Origin: an uncultured Craurococcus sp.
GTDB taxonomy: Bacteria; Pseudomonadota; Alphaproteobacteria; Acetobacterales; Acetobacteraceae
Length of the DNA stretch: 64,000 nucleotides
Reading direction: 5' to 3'
Assembly (NCBI GenBank): GCA_902805545.1
Contig: CADCTD010000001.1
Location: forward strand, 124,001 to 188,000
Shown: positions 45,533-54,092 of the stretch, piece by piece
How the letters are laid out: each line of letters starts with the position of its first letter
How positions within the stretch are numbered: the stretch's first letter is position 1
Notes under the pieces: generated by a model
Databases searched by the model: none
The model's input: the letters and a program-made list of their open reading frames with translations, nothing else
What the model was told of the DNA's origin: nothing
Program-made: the position numbers and the translations under genes

Positions 45533-46840
45533 ATGAACCTCCATGCCATGCTGCGCCGCCGGGCGGCGGAGGGGCGGCCGATCACCGTCGGCGTCATCGG
45601 CGCCGGGAAATTCGGCTCCATGTTCCTCGCCATGGCGGTGCGGATGCCCGGGGTGCAGGTGGCCGGCATCGCCGACCTCTCCATCCCCCGCGCGCGGGAT
45701 GCGCTGGCCCGGGTCGGCTGGGAGGCGGAGCGCTACGCCTCGGCCTCGCTGGACGTGGCGCTGGCGACGGGGGGGACGCATCTCACCGAGGATGCGACGG
45801 CGCTGATGGCGGAGCCGCGCATCGAGGTCATCGTCGAGTGCACCGGCCATCCGGCGGCCGGCATCCGCCATGCGCTCGCCGCCATCGGGCATGGCAAGCA
45901 CATCGTCATGGTGAATGTGGAGGCCGATGTCCTCGCCGGTCCGCTGCTCGCCGCCCGGGCGCGGCAGGCGGGCGTCGTCTACTCCCTCGCCTATGGCGAC
46001 CAGCCGGCGCTGGTCTGCGAGCTGGTCGACACCATCCGCGCCATGGGCCTGCCCGTCACCGCGGCCGGCAAGGGGACCAAGTATCTCCCCGCCTATCACG
46101 AGAGCACGCCGGAGACGGTCTGGGGTCATTACGGGCTGACCGAGGAGCAGGCGCGGCTTGGGGGGATGAACCCGCAGATGTTCAACTCCTTCCTCGACGG
46201 GACCAAGTCGGGGATCGAGATGGCGGCCATTGCGAATGCCACCGGCCTCGCCCCGCCGGAGGACGGGCTGCTCTTCCCGCCCTGCGCCACCCATGACCTG
46301 CCGCGGGTCTTCGCCGATGCGGGGGGCGTGGTGGAGGTCATCTCCTCCCTCGAGCGCGACGGGCGGCAGGTGGTGGGCGACCTGCGCTGGGGCGTCTACG
46401 CCGTTTTCGAGGGGGAGACGGACTATATCCGCCGCTGCTTCTCCGAATACGGGGTGCATTGCGACCCATCCGGGCGGTTCGCTGCGCTCTGGCGACCCTA
46501 TCACCTGATCGGGCTGGAGCTCGGCGTCAGCATCGCCTCCGCGGCGCTGCGGCGGGAGCCGACCGGGGCGCCCGAGGCCTGGCGCGGCGATGTGGTGGCG
46601 ACGGCGAAGCGCGACCTGGCCGAGGGCGAGGTGCTGGATGGCGAGGGCGGCGCCATGGTCTGGGGGAAGTGCCTGCCGGCGCAGCGCTCGCTCGCGCTCG
46701 GCGCGCTGCCGATCGGGCTCGCGCATGGGGTGCGGCTCAGGCGGGCGGTGCCGCGCGGGGCGACGGTCGGCTGGGCGGATGTCGCGGTCGACGAGGCGAG
46801 CGAAGCCGTCAGGATCAGGCGGGAGATGGAGGCGATGTAG
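45533..46840 (+). CDS. NAD(P)-dependent homoserine dehydrogenase-like oxidoreductase with SAF-like C-terminus
   Basis: ITVGVIGAGKFGSMFLAMAVRMPGVQVAGIADLS; C-terminal VVATAKRDLAEGEVLDGEGGAMVWGKCLPA SAF-like. Confidence 0.88.
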   Translation: MNLHAMLRRRAAEGRPITVGVIGAGKFGSMFLAMAVRMPGVQVAGIADLSIPRARDALARVGWEAERYASASLDVALATGGTHLTEDATALMAEPRIEVIVECTGHPAAGIRHALAAIGHGKHIVMVNVEADVLAGPLLAARARQAGVVYSLAYGDQPALVCELVDTIRAMGLPVTAAGKGTKYLPAYHESTPETVWGHYGLTEEQARLGGMNPQMFNSFLDGTKSGIEMAAIANATGLAPPEDGLLFPPCATHDLPRVFADAGGVVEVISSLERDGRQVVGDLRWGVYAVFEGETDYIRRCFSEYGVHCDPSGRFAALWRPYHLIGLELGVSIASAALRREPTGAPEAWRGDVVATAKRDLAEGEVLDGEGGAMVWGKCLPAQRSLALGALPIGLAHGVRLRRAVPRGATVGWADVAVDEASEAVRIRREMEAM

Positions 46841-46847
46841 AATTCTG

Positions 46848-46866
46848 GGGAAGGCGCTGCCTTCCC
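46848..46866. terminator. Hairpin 1 of tandem convergent terminator
   Basis: GGGAAGGC-gct-GCCTTCCC, 8-bp perfect stem, 3-nt loop, between convergent genes. Confidence 0.6.
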
Positions 46867-46879
46867 GGGGCTCCATCCG

Positions 46880-46900
46880 CCAGGCCGGAACCCGGCCTGG
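46880..46900. terminator. Hairpin 2 of tandem convergent terminator
   Basis: CCAGGCCGG-aac-CCGGCCTGG, 9-bp perfect stem, 3-nt loop. Confidence 0.6.
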
Positions 46901-46912
46901 ACCGGTCCGAAT

Positions 46913-48187
46913 TTACGCCTTGAAGGCTTCGAACAGTGCGGAGACTCCCGGCAGGCGGTCGGGGTGGCGGGCCATCTCCCACATTGCGTCCCAGCGCGCG
47001 CCGTGGGTCGGCTCGACGCTGCGGCGGAACTTCTCCCGCAGCGCCGGCTCCGGCAGGGGCCGGTCCGGGTCGCCGGGCGTGCCGCAGACGACGCGCTCGC
47101 GGCGGCTGCCATCCGCCAGGCGCAGCGTCAGGCGGCAGAGGCGTTCCCCTGGCAGCCGGGCCGTGTAGGATGGATCCTCGGTGACGGTGACCTTCGCCGC
47201 AAGTGCCCGCGTCGCCGGATCGGCGATGGCCTCGGCGGAGAAAGCCTCGATCCAGGCATGGCCGCGGAGGATCCGCGTCGCCACGGTGAAGGGGATGGAG
47301 AAGCGGCCCGCGATCGGCGCCACCGGCGCGCGCTCCGCCAGCAGCGCGGCGGAGGCGAAGGTGGCGACCTCGATCGCCGCCACCTGGCCGGGGTCGATCC
47401 GGCCCTCGGCCAGCAGCAGCTCCACGGCTTCCAATGCCCCTTGCGTCTCGCGGCAGCAGCTTACCCGCTTCAGGAAGCTCTCGAGGATGAACCAGCGCCC
47501 CTGCCCCGCCGCGTAGGCCGCCATATCGAAGGCGGAGCCGATGACCTCGCCGAACACGACGGGGATGCCGCCCGGCTCGCCCGTCACCCCGGCCTCCAGC
47601 AGGTCCACCGCCAGCACGCCGTTCTGCGCCGCCGCCCCCGCATAGGCGTTGCGGACCGAGCCGCCGCGGAGCGAGGCTGTCGCGCTCGTGGCCAGGCCGA
47701 GGCTCGCCGCCAGCTCGAGCGCCGCCTGCAGCCGCGCCCCGTCATGGCCGCGCAGGCTGGCGACCGCCGCCGCCGCGCCGATCACCCCCCAGGTGCCATG
47801 CGGATGCGCCGCCGGCCGCAGCCGCATCGCATGGCCGACCCGCGAGCCTGCCTCGTAGCCGGCGATGACGGCGGTCAGCAGCGCCTCGCCCGAGGCATCG
47901 CGCGCCGCTGCCTCGGCGAGCGCAGGCGCGACGGCGTGGATTGCCGGGTGGCCACCGGCCGGGTAGTTGCCCTCGTCCAGCTCCACCGCCGTGCCGGCGA
48001 AGCCGGTGAGGAAGGCCGCCATCGGCACCGGCGCGGCGAGGCGCGTCCCTAGCAGCGGCACGCCGCCCGCCGCATGCCGCGCGGCCATGGCCTGCACCTC
48101 CGGCTGCGCCTGGCCGGCGAGGATGGCGCCGAGCGTGTCGGCGAGGATCAGCCCGGCATGGGCGCGGACATGGTCGGGAATGCGCAT
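46913..48187 (-). CDS. MmgE/PrpD family protein
   Basis: ADTLGAILAGQAQPEV, LDEGNYPAGGHPAIHAVAPALAEAA, FSIPFTVATRIL. Confidence 0.92.
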   Translation of the reverse strand: MRIPDHVRAHAGLILADTLGAILAGQAQPEVQAMAARHAAGGVPLLGTRLAAPVPMAAFLTGFAGTAVELDEGNYPAGGHPAIHAVAPALAEAAARDASGEALLTAVIAGYEAGSRVGHAMRLRPAAHPHGTWGVIGAAAAVASLRGHDGARLQAALELAASLGLATSATASLRGGSVRNAYAGAAAQNGVLAVDLLEAGVTGEPGGIPVVFGEVIGSAFDMAAYAAGQGRWFILESFLKRVSCCRETQGALEAVELLLAEGRIDPGQVAAIEVATFASAALLAERAPVAPIAGRFSIPFTVATRILRGHAWIEAFSAEAIADPATRALAAKVTVTEDPSYTARLPGERLCRLTLRLADGSRRERVVCGTPGDPDRPLPEPALREKFRRSVEPTHGARWDAMWEMARHPDRLPGVSALFEAFKA

Positions 48188-48199
48188 GCGACGTGATCC

Positions 48200-49231
48200 T
48201 CAGAAGGCCAGCTGCACCTTCATCGCCCGGCTCCGGTCGGCGGCGAGGTCGAAGGCGGCGACGGCATCCGCCACCGGCATGGTCGCGGTCAGCAGCGGCG
48301 TCGGGTCGATGGCGCGGCGCGCCAGCACATCCACCGCGAGCGCGAACTCCTCGTGAAAGCGGAAGGTGCCGCGCAGCGAAACCTCCTTCGCCACCAGCGC
48401 CGAGAGCGGCAGGCCGACATCGCCGCCGAGGCCGAGCTGGACGATCACCGCGCCGGGGCGGGCGGCCTGGATCGCCGAGGCGAGCGCGGCGCCGCTGCCG
48501 GAGGCCTCGAAGACCACGTCGAAATGCCCCTTGTCGAGGGTGTAGGGCAGCAACCCGTCAGGATCCTCGCTCATCGAGAGGGTGCGGTCGGCGCCCATGC
48601 GGCGAGCGGTCAGCAGCGGCGTGGAATGGAGGTCGGTGACGACCACCTCCCGCGCCCCGGCATGGCGGGCCACGGCGATGGCGAGGTTGCCGATCGGCCC
48701 CGCGCCGGTGACGAGGACGCGGGCGCCGAGCATCGGCCCGGCCTGCCGCCCGGCATGCAGGCAGACGGCCAGCGGCTCGGCGAAGGCGGCGAGCTCAGGC
48801 GTCATCCCCTCCGGCAGCGGAACGGCGCGGGCGGCCTCGCAGACCAGGCGCTCGGAGAAGCCGCCCTGGACATGCGGCATCCGCATGGCGCTGCCGTAGA
48901 AGCGCATGTCGAGACAGTGGTTCGGCCGCCCCGCAAGGCAGTGGCGGCAGACGCCGCAGGGCAGGCTGGGATTGACCGCGACGGCTTGGCCGGGGGCGAG
49001 GCCGTCGACCCCCTGCCCCACCGCCTCGATCACGCCGGCGATCTCATGGCCGAGCACCATCGGCTCCCGCAGCCGGACGGCGCCGAAGCCGCCATGCAGG
49101 TAGTAGTGCAGGTCGGAGCCGCAAATGCCGCCCGCCCTGATGCGGATGGCGACCTGGCCGGGACCTGGCGCCTCCGCTGCGCGCTCCTCGATGCGGAGAT
49201 CCTTCGGGGCGTGGATGACGACGGACTTCAT
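48200..49231 (-). CDS. Zinc-binding dehydrogenase, L-idonate 5-dehydrogenase-like
   Basis: AGGICGSDLHYYLHGGFGAVRLREPMVLGHEIAGVIEAVG; CGVCRHCLAGRPNHCLDMRFYGSAM. Confidence 0.92.
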   Translation of the reverse strand: MKSVVIHAPKDLRIEERAAEAPGPGQVAIRIRAGGICGSDLHYYLHGGFGAVRLREPMVLGHEIAGVIEAVGQGVDGLAPGQAVAVNPSLPCGVCRHCLAGRPNHCLDMRFYGSAMRMPHVQGGFSERLVCEAARAVPLPEGMTPELAAFAEPLAVCLHAGRQAGPMLGARVLVTGAGPIGNLAIAVARHAGAREVVVTDLHSTPLLTARRMGADRTLSMSEDPDGLLPYTLDKGHFDVVFEASGSGAALASAIQAARPGAVIVQLGLGGDVGLPLSALVAKEVSLRGTFRFHEEFALAVDVLARRAIDPTPLLTATMPVADAVAAFDLAADRSRAMKVQLAF

Positions 49232-50175
49232 GGCGTGATCTCCGTCGGCAGGGGCCGGCCGGCGAAATGCGCGGCCAGGTTCTCCTGCATGAGAGCACCC
49301 ATGGCGCGGCGCGTCTCCTCCGTGCCGCTCGCCGCATGGGGGGCGAGGACGACATGGGGGAAGGTCGCAAATTCCGGGTCGATCTTCGGCTCGTTCCAGA
49401 AGACGTCGAGACCCGCGGCGGCGATGCGGCGGCTGCGCAGGGCCTCGAGCAGCGCTGCCTCGTCGACGACGGAGCCGCGGCTGACATTGACGAAGATGGC
49501 GCCGGGGCGGAGCGCCTCGATCGCCGCGCGGTCGATCAGGCCCTGGGTGCTCGGCCCGCCCATGGCGCAGCAGATCATGATGTCGACCTCCGGCGCGAGG
49601 GCGGCGGGGCTCGGGTGGAAAGCGTAGGGCACGCCCCCCTTCGGGCTGCGGCCGCTATAGCTGATCGCCATGCCGAAGCCCTCCGCCCGCTTCGCCACCG
49701 CGGAGCCGATGCGCCCGAGCCCGACGATGCCGAGCCGCTTGCCCCAGACGCGGGTCGTCAGCGGCATCGAGCCCTCCCGCGCCCAGGTCCCGTCGCGCAC
49801 CCAGGCATCGGCGGCGGGAATGCGGCGGGCGGCGGCGAGCAGCAGGGCGATGCCGAGATCGGCCACGTCCTCGGTCAGCACATCGGGCGTGTTGGTGACG
49901 GGGATGCGGTGCCGGGCGCACCAGGCGCGGTCGATGGCATCCACCCCGACGCCGTAGCAGGCGACGATCCCGAGCCGCGGCAGCCGGTCCATCAGCGCGG
50001 CGGAGGCGCCGATCTCGCCCTTGGTGACGATGCCGCGGATGGCGGGGCCGTGTTGCGCGAGGAAGGCCTCCTCGTCGCGCGCCTCGTAGAGCAGGCGGAG
50101 GGTATAGCGCTCCGCCATGGGCGCGAGGTCCCAATCCGGCAGGACGCCCATCACCAGAAGCTCCGGCTTGTCCAA
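49228..50175 (-). CDS. D-isomer-specific 2-hydroxyacid dehydrogenase
   Basis: GKRLGIVGLGRIGSAVAKRAEGFGM; GAIFVNVSRGSVVDEAALLEAL; start uncertain (TTG 50175 or ATG 50151). Confidence 0.92.
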   Translation of the reverse strand: MDKPELLVMGVLPDWDLAPMAERYTLRLLYEARDEEAFLAQHGPAIRGIVTKGEIGASAALMDRLPRLGIVACYGVGVDAIDRAWCARHRIPVTNTPDVLTEDVADLGIALLLAAARRIPAADAWVRDGTWAREGSMPLTTRVWGKRLGIVGLGRIGSAVAKRAEGFGMAISYSGRSPKGGVPYAFHPSPAALAPEVDIMICCAMGGPSTQGLIDRAAIEALRPGAIFVNVSRGSVVDEAALLEALRSRRIAAAGLDVFWNEPKIDPEFATFPHVVLAPHAASGTEETRRAMGALMQENLAAHFAGRPLPTEITP

Positions 50176-50224
50176 CTGCGCCTCCCCTGCAACTGTCCGG
50201 AGCGCTGTTAGAGCAAACCCCGGT

Positions 50225-50240
50225 CGGGTGGAATCACCCG
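50225..50240. promoter_or_regulatory. Inverted repeat in divergent intergenic region, operator candidate
   Basis: CGGGTG-gaat-CACCCG, between divergent 2-hydroxyacid dehydrogenase and SDR genes. Confidence 0.35.
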
Positions 50241-50323
50241 GCGCGGTCAATTCGCCCGCCGAGGGAATCGCAGAGAGGATTTCGCCGACGGCAGCGGGCG
50301 GAGTCCGGATGGAGGATGGGACC

Positions 50324-51091
50324 ATGTCGCTCAAGCTCTTCGACCTCACCGGCCGGCGCGCCCTCGTCACCGGATCGAGCCAGGGGATCGGCCTGGCCCT
50401 CGCCCGGGGCGTGGCGGAAGCGGGAGCCGCGGTGGTGCTGAACGGGCGCGACGGGGCGAAGCTGGAGCGGGCGGCGGCGGGCCTCCGCGCGGATGGGTTG
50501 AAGGCGGAGATCGCCGCCTTCGATGTCACCGATCCGGCGGCGGTGGAGGCGGGCGTCGCCGCGATCGAGGCCGGCATCGGGCCCATCGACATCCTGTTCA
50601 ACAACGCGGGGGTCAATCTCCGCGGCCCGCTGGACGAGATTCCGGACGAAACCTGGCGCGCGGTGATCTCGACCAATCTCGACAGCGCCTTCTACTGCGC
50701 GCGTGCGGTCGCCAAGCGGATGATCCCGCGCGGCCGTGGCAAGATCGTCAACACCTGCTCGGTGATGAGCATGCTCGGCCGGCCGGGGACCGGCCCCTAC
50801 ACGGCGACCAAGGGCGCGCTCGGGATGCTGACCAAGGCGATGTGCGCCGACTGGGCGCGGCACGGCATCCAGGCCAATGGCATCGCGCCCGGCTATTTCA
50901 GCACCGAGCTTACCGCGCCGCTGCGCGCCAACCGCGAGTTCGACGAGTGGCTCTGCAAGCGCACGCCGGCCGGCCGCTGGGGCGAATTGCCGGAGCTGGT
51001 GGGGGCGGCGATCTTCCTTGCCTCCGACGCGTCGGCCTATGTCAACGGCCACCTCCTCTATGTTGACGGCGGGCTGACAAGCGTGGTCTGA
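50324..51091 (+). CDS. SDR family oxidoreductase (gluconate 5-dehydrogenase-like)
   Basis: ALVTGSSQGIGLALARG, NNAGVNLRGPLDEI, YTATKGALGMLTKAMCADWARHGIQANGIAPGYF. Confidence 0.94.
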   Translation: MSLKLFDLTGRRALVTGSSQGIGLALARGVAEAGAAVVLNGRDGAKLERAAAGLRADGLKAEIAAFDVTDPAAVEAGVAAIEAGIGPIDILFNNAGVNLRGPLDEIPDETWRAVISTNLDSAFYCARAVAKRMIPRGRGKIVNTCSVMSMLGRPGTGPYTATKGALGMLTKAMCADWARHGIQANGIAPGYFSTELTAPLRANREFDEWLCKRTPAGRWGELPELVGAAIFLASDASAYVNGHLLYVDGGLTSVV

Positions 51092-51128
51092 CAGCGGACA
51101 AGGACCTGGATACGGGGAAGGAACGAGC

Positions 51129-51941
51129 ATGATCACGCGCCTTGGATTGTTCGCGGCGGCGGCCACGCTGCCGGGGCTCGCCGCCCTCTCCCGCCCGGCC
51201 GCGGCGCAGCAGTCCGGCCCCATCACCACGGCCGACATCATCAAGCGCGGCAAGGTGCGGATCGGCGTCGTCACCGGCGCGCCGCCCTTCGGCATGGTGG
51301 ACGCCACCGGCAACGCCGTCGGCTACGACCTCGACGTCTCCAACCTGCTGGCAAAGTATCTCGGCGTGCCGGCGGAGATCTCCTCCCTCACCCCGCCGTC
51401 GCGCATCCCCGCGCTCGAGGCCGGGCGGGTCGACTTCCTTTGCGCGACGCTCGGCGCGACGCCGGAGCGGGCGCGCTCGGTGATGTTCACCATGCCCTAC
51501 AGCGCCTTCCGCATGGTGGTGATGGCGAAGAAGGACAGCCCCATCTCCAAGATCGAGGACCTGGCCGGCAAGCGCGTCGGCGTGCCGCGCGGGACGCCGC
51601 AGGAGCAGGCGCTGCTGCGCCGGGCGCCGCGGGGGACCAATGTGGTGCGCTTCGAGGATGACGCGACCTCCGCCCAGGCGCTGATTGTCGGCCAGGTGGA
51701 TGCGATCGGCATCCCCGACACCATCGGCGGCGACATCGCCAAGGGCCGGCCCGAGGCGGGGCTCGAGACGAAGTTCAACCTCTTCAACCAGCCCAATTGC
51801 ATGACGGTCCGCAAGGACCAATTCGAGCTGCGGCAATGGCTGCAGAACACCATCTACTTCATGAAGACCAGCGGCGAGCTGGACGAGATCTCGCAGAAGT
51901 GGACCGGCAGTCCGCTGCCCGCCGACCTGCCCGTGTTCTGA
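51129..51941 (+). CDS. Polar amino acid-type ABC transporter substrate-binding protein
   Basis: GKVRIGVVTGAPPFGMVDATGNAVGYDLDVSNLLAKYLGVPAE. Confidence 0.93.
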   Translation: MITRLGLFAAAATLPGLAALSRPAAAQQSGPITTADIIKRGKVRIGVVTGAPPFGMVDATGNAVGYDLDVSNLLAKYLGVPAEISSLTPPSRIPALEAGRVDFLCATLGATPERARSVMFTMPYSAFRMVVMAKKDSPISKIEDLAGKRVGVPRGTPQEQALLRRAPRGTNVVRFEDDATSAQALIVGQVDAIGIPDTIGGDIAKGRPEAGLETKFNLFNQPNCMTVRKDQFELRQWLQNTIYFMKTSGELDEISQKWTGSPLPADLPVF

Positions 51942-51945
51942 GGCC

Positions 51946-52647
51946 GTGGGCGGCTTCCAGTTCCAGTTCGCGCCGGTCTTCGCTCGCAGCGACGTGCTGC
52001 TGGAGGGGCTGTGGCTGACGCTGCAGCTCTCCGCCATCGGCATCTCGCTCGGGGCGCTGCTCGGCATCCTGCTGGCGATGCTGCGCGGCCTGGCGCCGGG
52101 GCTGCTGCGCTGGCCGGTCGATGCCTATGTCGAGCTGGTGCGGAACACGCCCTTCCTGGTGCAGCTGCTGATCATCTTCTTCGGCCTGCCGTCCATCGGC
52201 GTGAAGCTGACGGCGGAGCAGGCGGCGATCGGCGCGATCATCCTCAATCTCGGCGCCTATTCGACCGAAATCGTCCGCGCCGGCATCGAGAGCATCCACC
52301 GGAGCCAGATCGAGGCGGGGCTGTCGCTCGCCATGACGCGGTGGCAGGTCTTCCGCCATGTCGTCATCGCGCCGGCGCTGGCGCGGGTCTGGCCCTCGCT
52401 CTCCAGCCAGTTCGTGCTGATGATGCTCTCCACCTCGGTCTGCTCCTTCATCTCCGTGCAGGAGCTCTCGGCGACGGCCGCCAATGTGGAGAGCGATACC
52501 TTCCGCAGCTTCGAGGTCTACATCACCGTTACCGCCATCTACCTGGCGCTGGCGCTGGCGATGCGCGGGCTGCTGGCCGGTATTGGGGCGGTGCTCTTCC
52601 CGAAGGGCTCGGGGCTCGGGCGCCTGCGGGCGCAGTCCGGCCGATGA
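51946..52647 (+). CDS. Polar amino acid ABC permease
   Basis: EGLWLTLQLSAIGISLGALLGILLAMLRG, ELVRNTPFLVQLLIIFFGLPSIGVKL; GTG start. Confidence 0.93.
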   Translation: MGGFQFQFAPVFARSDVLLEGLWLTLQLSAIGISLGALLGILLAMLRGLAPGLLRWPVDAYVELVRNTPFLVQLLIIFFGLPSIGVKLTAEQAAIGAIILNLGAYSTEIVRAGIESIHRSQIEAGLSLAMTRWQVFRHVVIAPALARVWPSLSSQFVLMMLSTSVCSFISVQELSATAANVESDTFRSFEVYITVTAIYLALALAMRGLLAGIGAVLFPKGSGLGRLRAQSGR

Positions 52648-53300
52648 TCCGCACCTTCTCGGAATCCGAGTTCCTCTTCATCGTCGCCTCGGCGCGCTGG
52701 ACGCTGCTGCTGACGGTGCTGGCCCTGCTGCTCGGCGGGGCGCTCGGCTTCGTCGTGGCGCTGGTCCGCACCTCGCGCCTCGCCCCGCTGCGGATGCTCG
52801 CCGCGGGCTGGATCGGCATGATCCAGGGCATCCCGGTGCTGATGCTGCTCTTCCTCTCCTATTACGGGCTGTCGCTCGCCGGCGTCGACATGCCGCCGAT
52901 CGTCGCCGCCTCGGTTTCGATGGCGCTCTATGCCAGCGCCTATCTCGGCGAGATCTGGCGTGGCTCCATCCAGTCCGTCGCCTGGCAGCAATGGGAGGCC
53001 TCGGCGGCGCTCGCCATGTCGCGGGCGCAGCAATACCGTTACGTCATCCTGCCGCAGGCGGTGCGGATCGCGGTGGCACCGACGGTCGGCTTCGTCGTGC
53101 AGCTGGTGAAGAACACCTCCATCGTCTCGATCATCGGCGTGGTGGAGCTGGCGCGGGCCGGCAACCTCGTCAACAACGCCACCTTCGCCCCCTTCAAGGT
53201 CTTCGGCACGGTGGCGGCGACCTATTTCGTCATCTGCTGGCCGATCTCGCTGCTGGCGCGGCGGCTGGAAGGAAGGCTGCATGCCCGTCGTCCAGGTTGA
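52644..53300 (+). CDS. Polar amino acid ABC permease
   Basis: MIQGIPVLMLLFLSYYGLSLAGVDMPPIVAASVSMALYASAYLGEIWRGSIQSV. Confidence 0.93.
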   Translation: MIRTFSESEFLFIVASARWTLLLTVLALLLGGALGFVVALVRTSRLAPLRMLAAGWIGMIQGIPVLMLLFLSYYGLSLAGVDMPPIVAASVSMALYASAYLGEIWRGSIQSVAWQQWEASAALAMSRAQQYRYVILPQAVRIAVAPTVGFVVQLVKNTSIVSIIGVVELARAGNLVNNATFAPFKVFGTVAATYFVICWPISLLARRLEGRLHARRPG

Positions 53301-54012
53301 AGCCGTCCGCAAGAGCTTCGGCGCCGTCGAGGTGCTGAAGGGCATCGACCTCACCGTCGAGCGCGGCGAGGTGATCGCCATCATCGGCCGCAGCGGCTCG
53401 GGCAAATCCACCTTGCTGCGCTGCATCAATGGGCTGGAGGTGATCCAGGCCGGGCGGATCGAGGTCTCGGGCCACAGGCTGGATGCCTCGGGCAAGGGCC
53501 TGCGCGAGCTGCGCAAGGATGTCGGCATCGTCTTCCAGAGCTACAACCTGTTCCCCCATCTCCGGGTCGGCGAGAACATCATGCTGGCGCCGCGCGTGGT
53601 CCTCCGCGTCGGCCGCGCCGAGGCGCGGCAGCGGGCGGAGGAGGCGCTGGCCGAGGTCGGGCTCGGCGAGCGCTTCGAGGCCTGGCCGGACAACCTCTCG
53701 GGCGGGCAGCAGCAGCGCGTCGCCATCGCCCGGTCGCTTGCGATGAAGCCGAAGGTCATGCTCTTCGACGAGGTGACGAGCGCCCTCGATCCGGAGCTGA
53801 CGGGCGAGGTGCTGGCGACCATGGAGCGGCTGGCGGGGCATGGCATGACCATGCTGCTGGTGACGCACGAGATGGCCTTCGCCCGCCGCGTCGCCACCCA
53901 GACCGTCTTCATGCACCAGGGCAAGGTCTGGGAGCTCGGGCCCTCCGAGCAGCTCTTCGGCGCGCCGCAGACGCCGGAGCTGCGGCAGTTCCTCGGCAGC
54001 GGGCTGAAATAG
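53281..54012 (+). CDS. Polar amino acid ABC ATP-binding protein (GlnQ-like)
   Basis: IIGRSGSGKSTLLRCINGLE, LSGGQQQRVAIARSLAMKPKVMLFDEVTSALDPEL. Confidence 0.95.
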   Translation: MPVVQVEAVRKSFGAVEVLKGIDLTVERGEVIAIIGRSGSGKSTLLRCINGLEVIQAGRIEVSGHRLDASGKGLRELRKDVGIVFQSYNLFPHLRVGENIMLAPRVVLRVGRAEARQRAEEALAEVGLGERFEAWPDNLSGGQQQRVAIARSLAMKPKVMLFDEVTSALDPELTGEVLATMERLAGHGMTMLLVTHEMAFARRVATQTVFMHQGKVWELGPSEQLFGAPQTPELRQFLGSGLK

Positions 54013-54024
54013 GCCCTCCCCCGC

Positions 54025-54054
54025 TTGACGGCGGCGAGGCTTGAGGGAACCCTA
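54025..54054 (+). promoter_or_regulatory. Possible promoter upstream of thiolase operon
   Basis: TTGACG (54025-54030), 18-bp spacer, ACCCTA (54049-54054), 38 bp upstream of ATG. Confidence 0.3.
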
Positions 54055-54066
54055 AGCTAGCTAGCT
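54055..54066. promoter_or_regulatory. 12-bp palindrome AGCTAGCTAGCT
   Basis: Self-complementary tetranucleotide repeat in the 5' region of the thiolase operon. Confidence 0.35.
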
Positions 54067-54092
54067 ATCGACAAGGGAGGGCGCCCAGGCCC

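Noticed and set aside
45533-46840. Possible flagellar FlgA-like gene because of a SAF-like domain and proximity to flagellin
   Set aside because: N-terminus is a clear NAD(P)-binding oxidoreductase and the neighbours are sugar-acid dehydrogenases. The SAF domain alone does not support a flagellar role.
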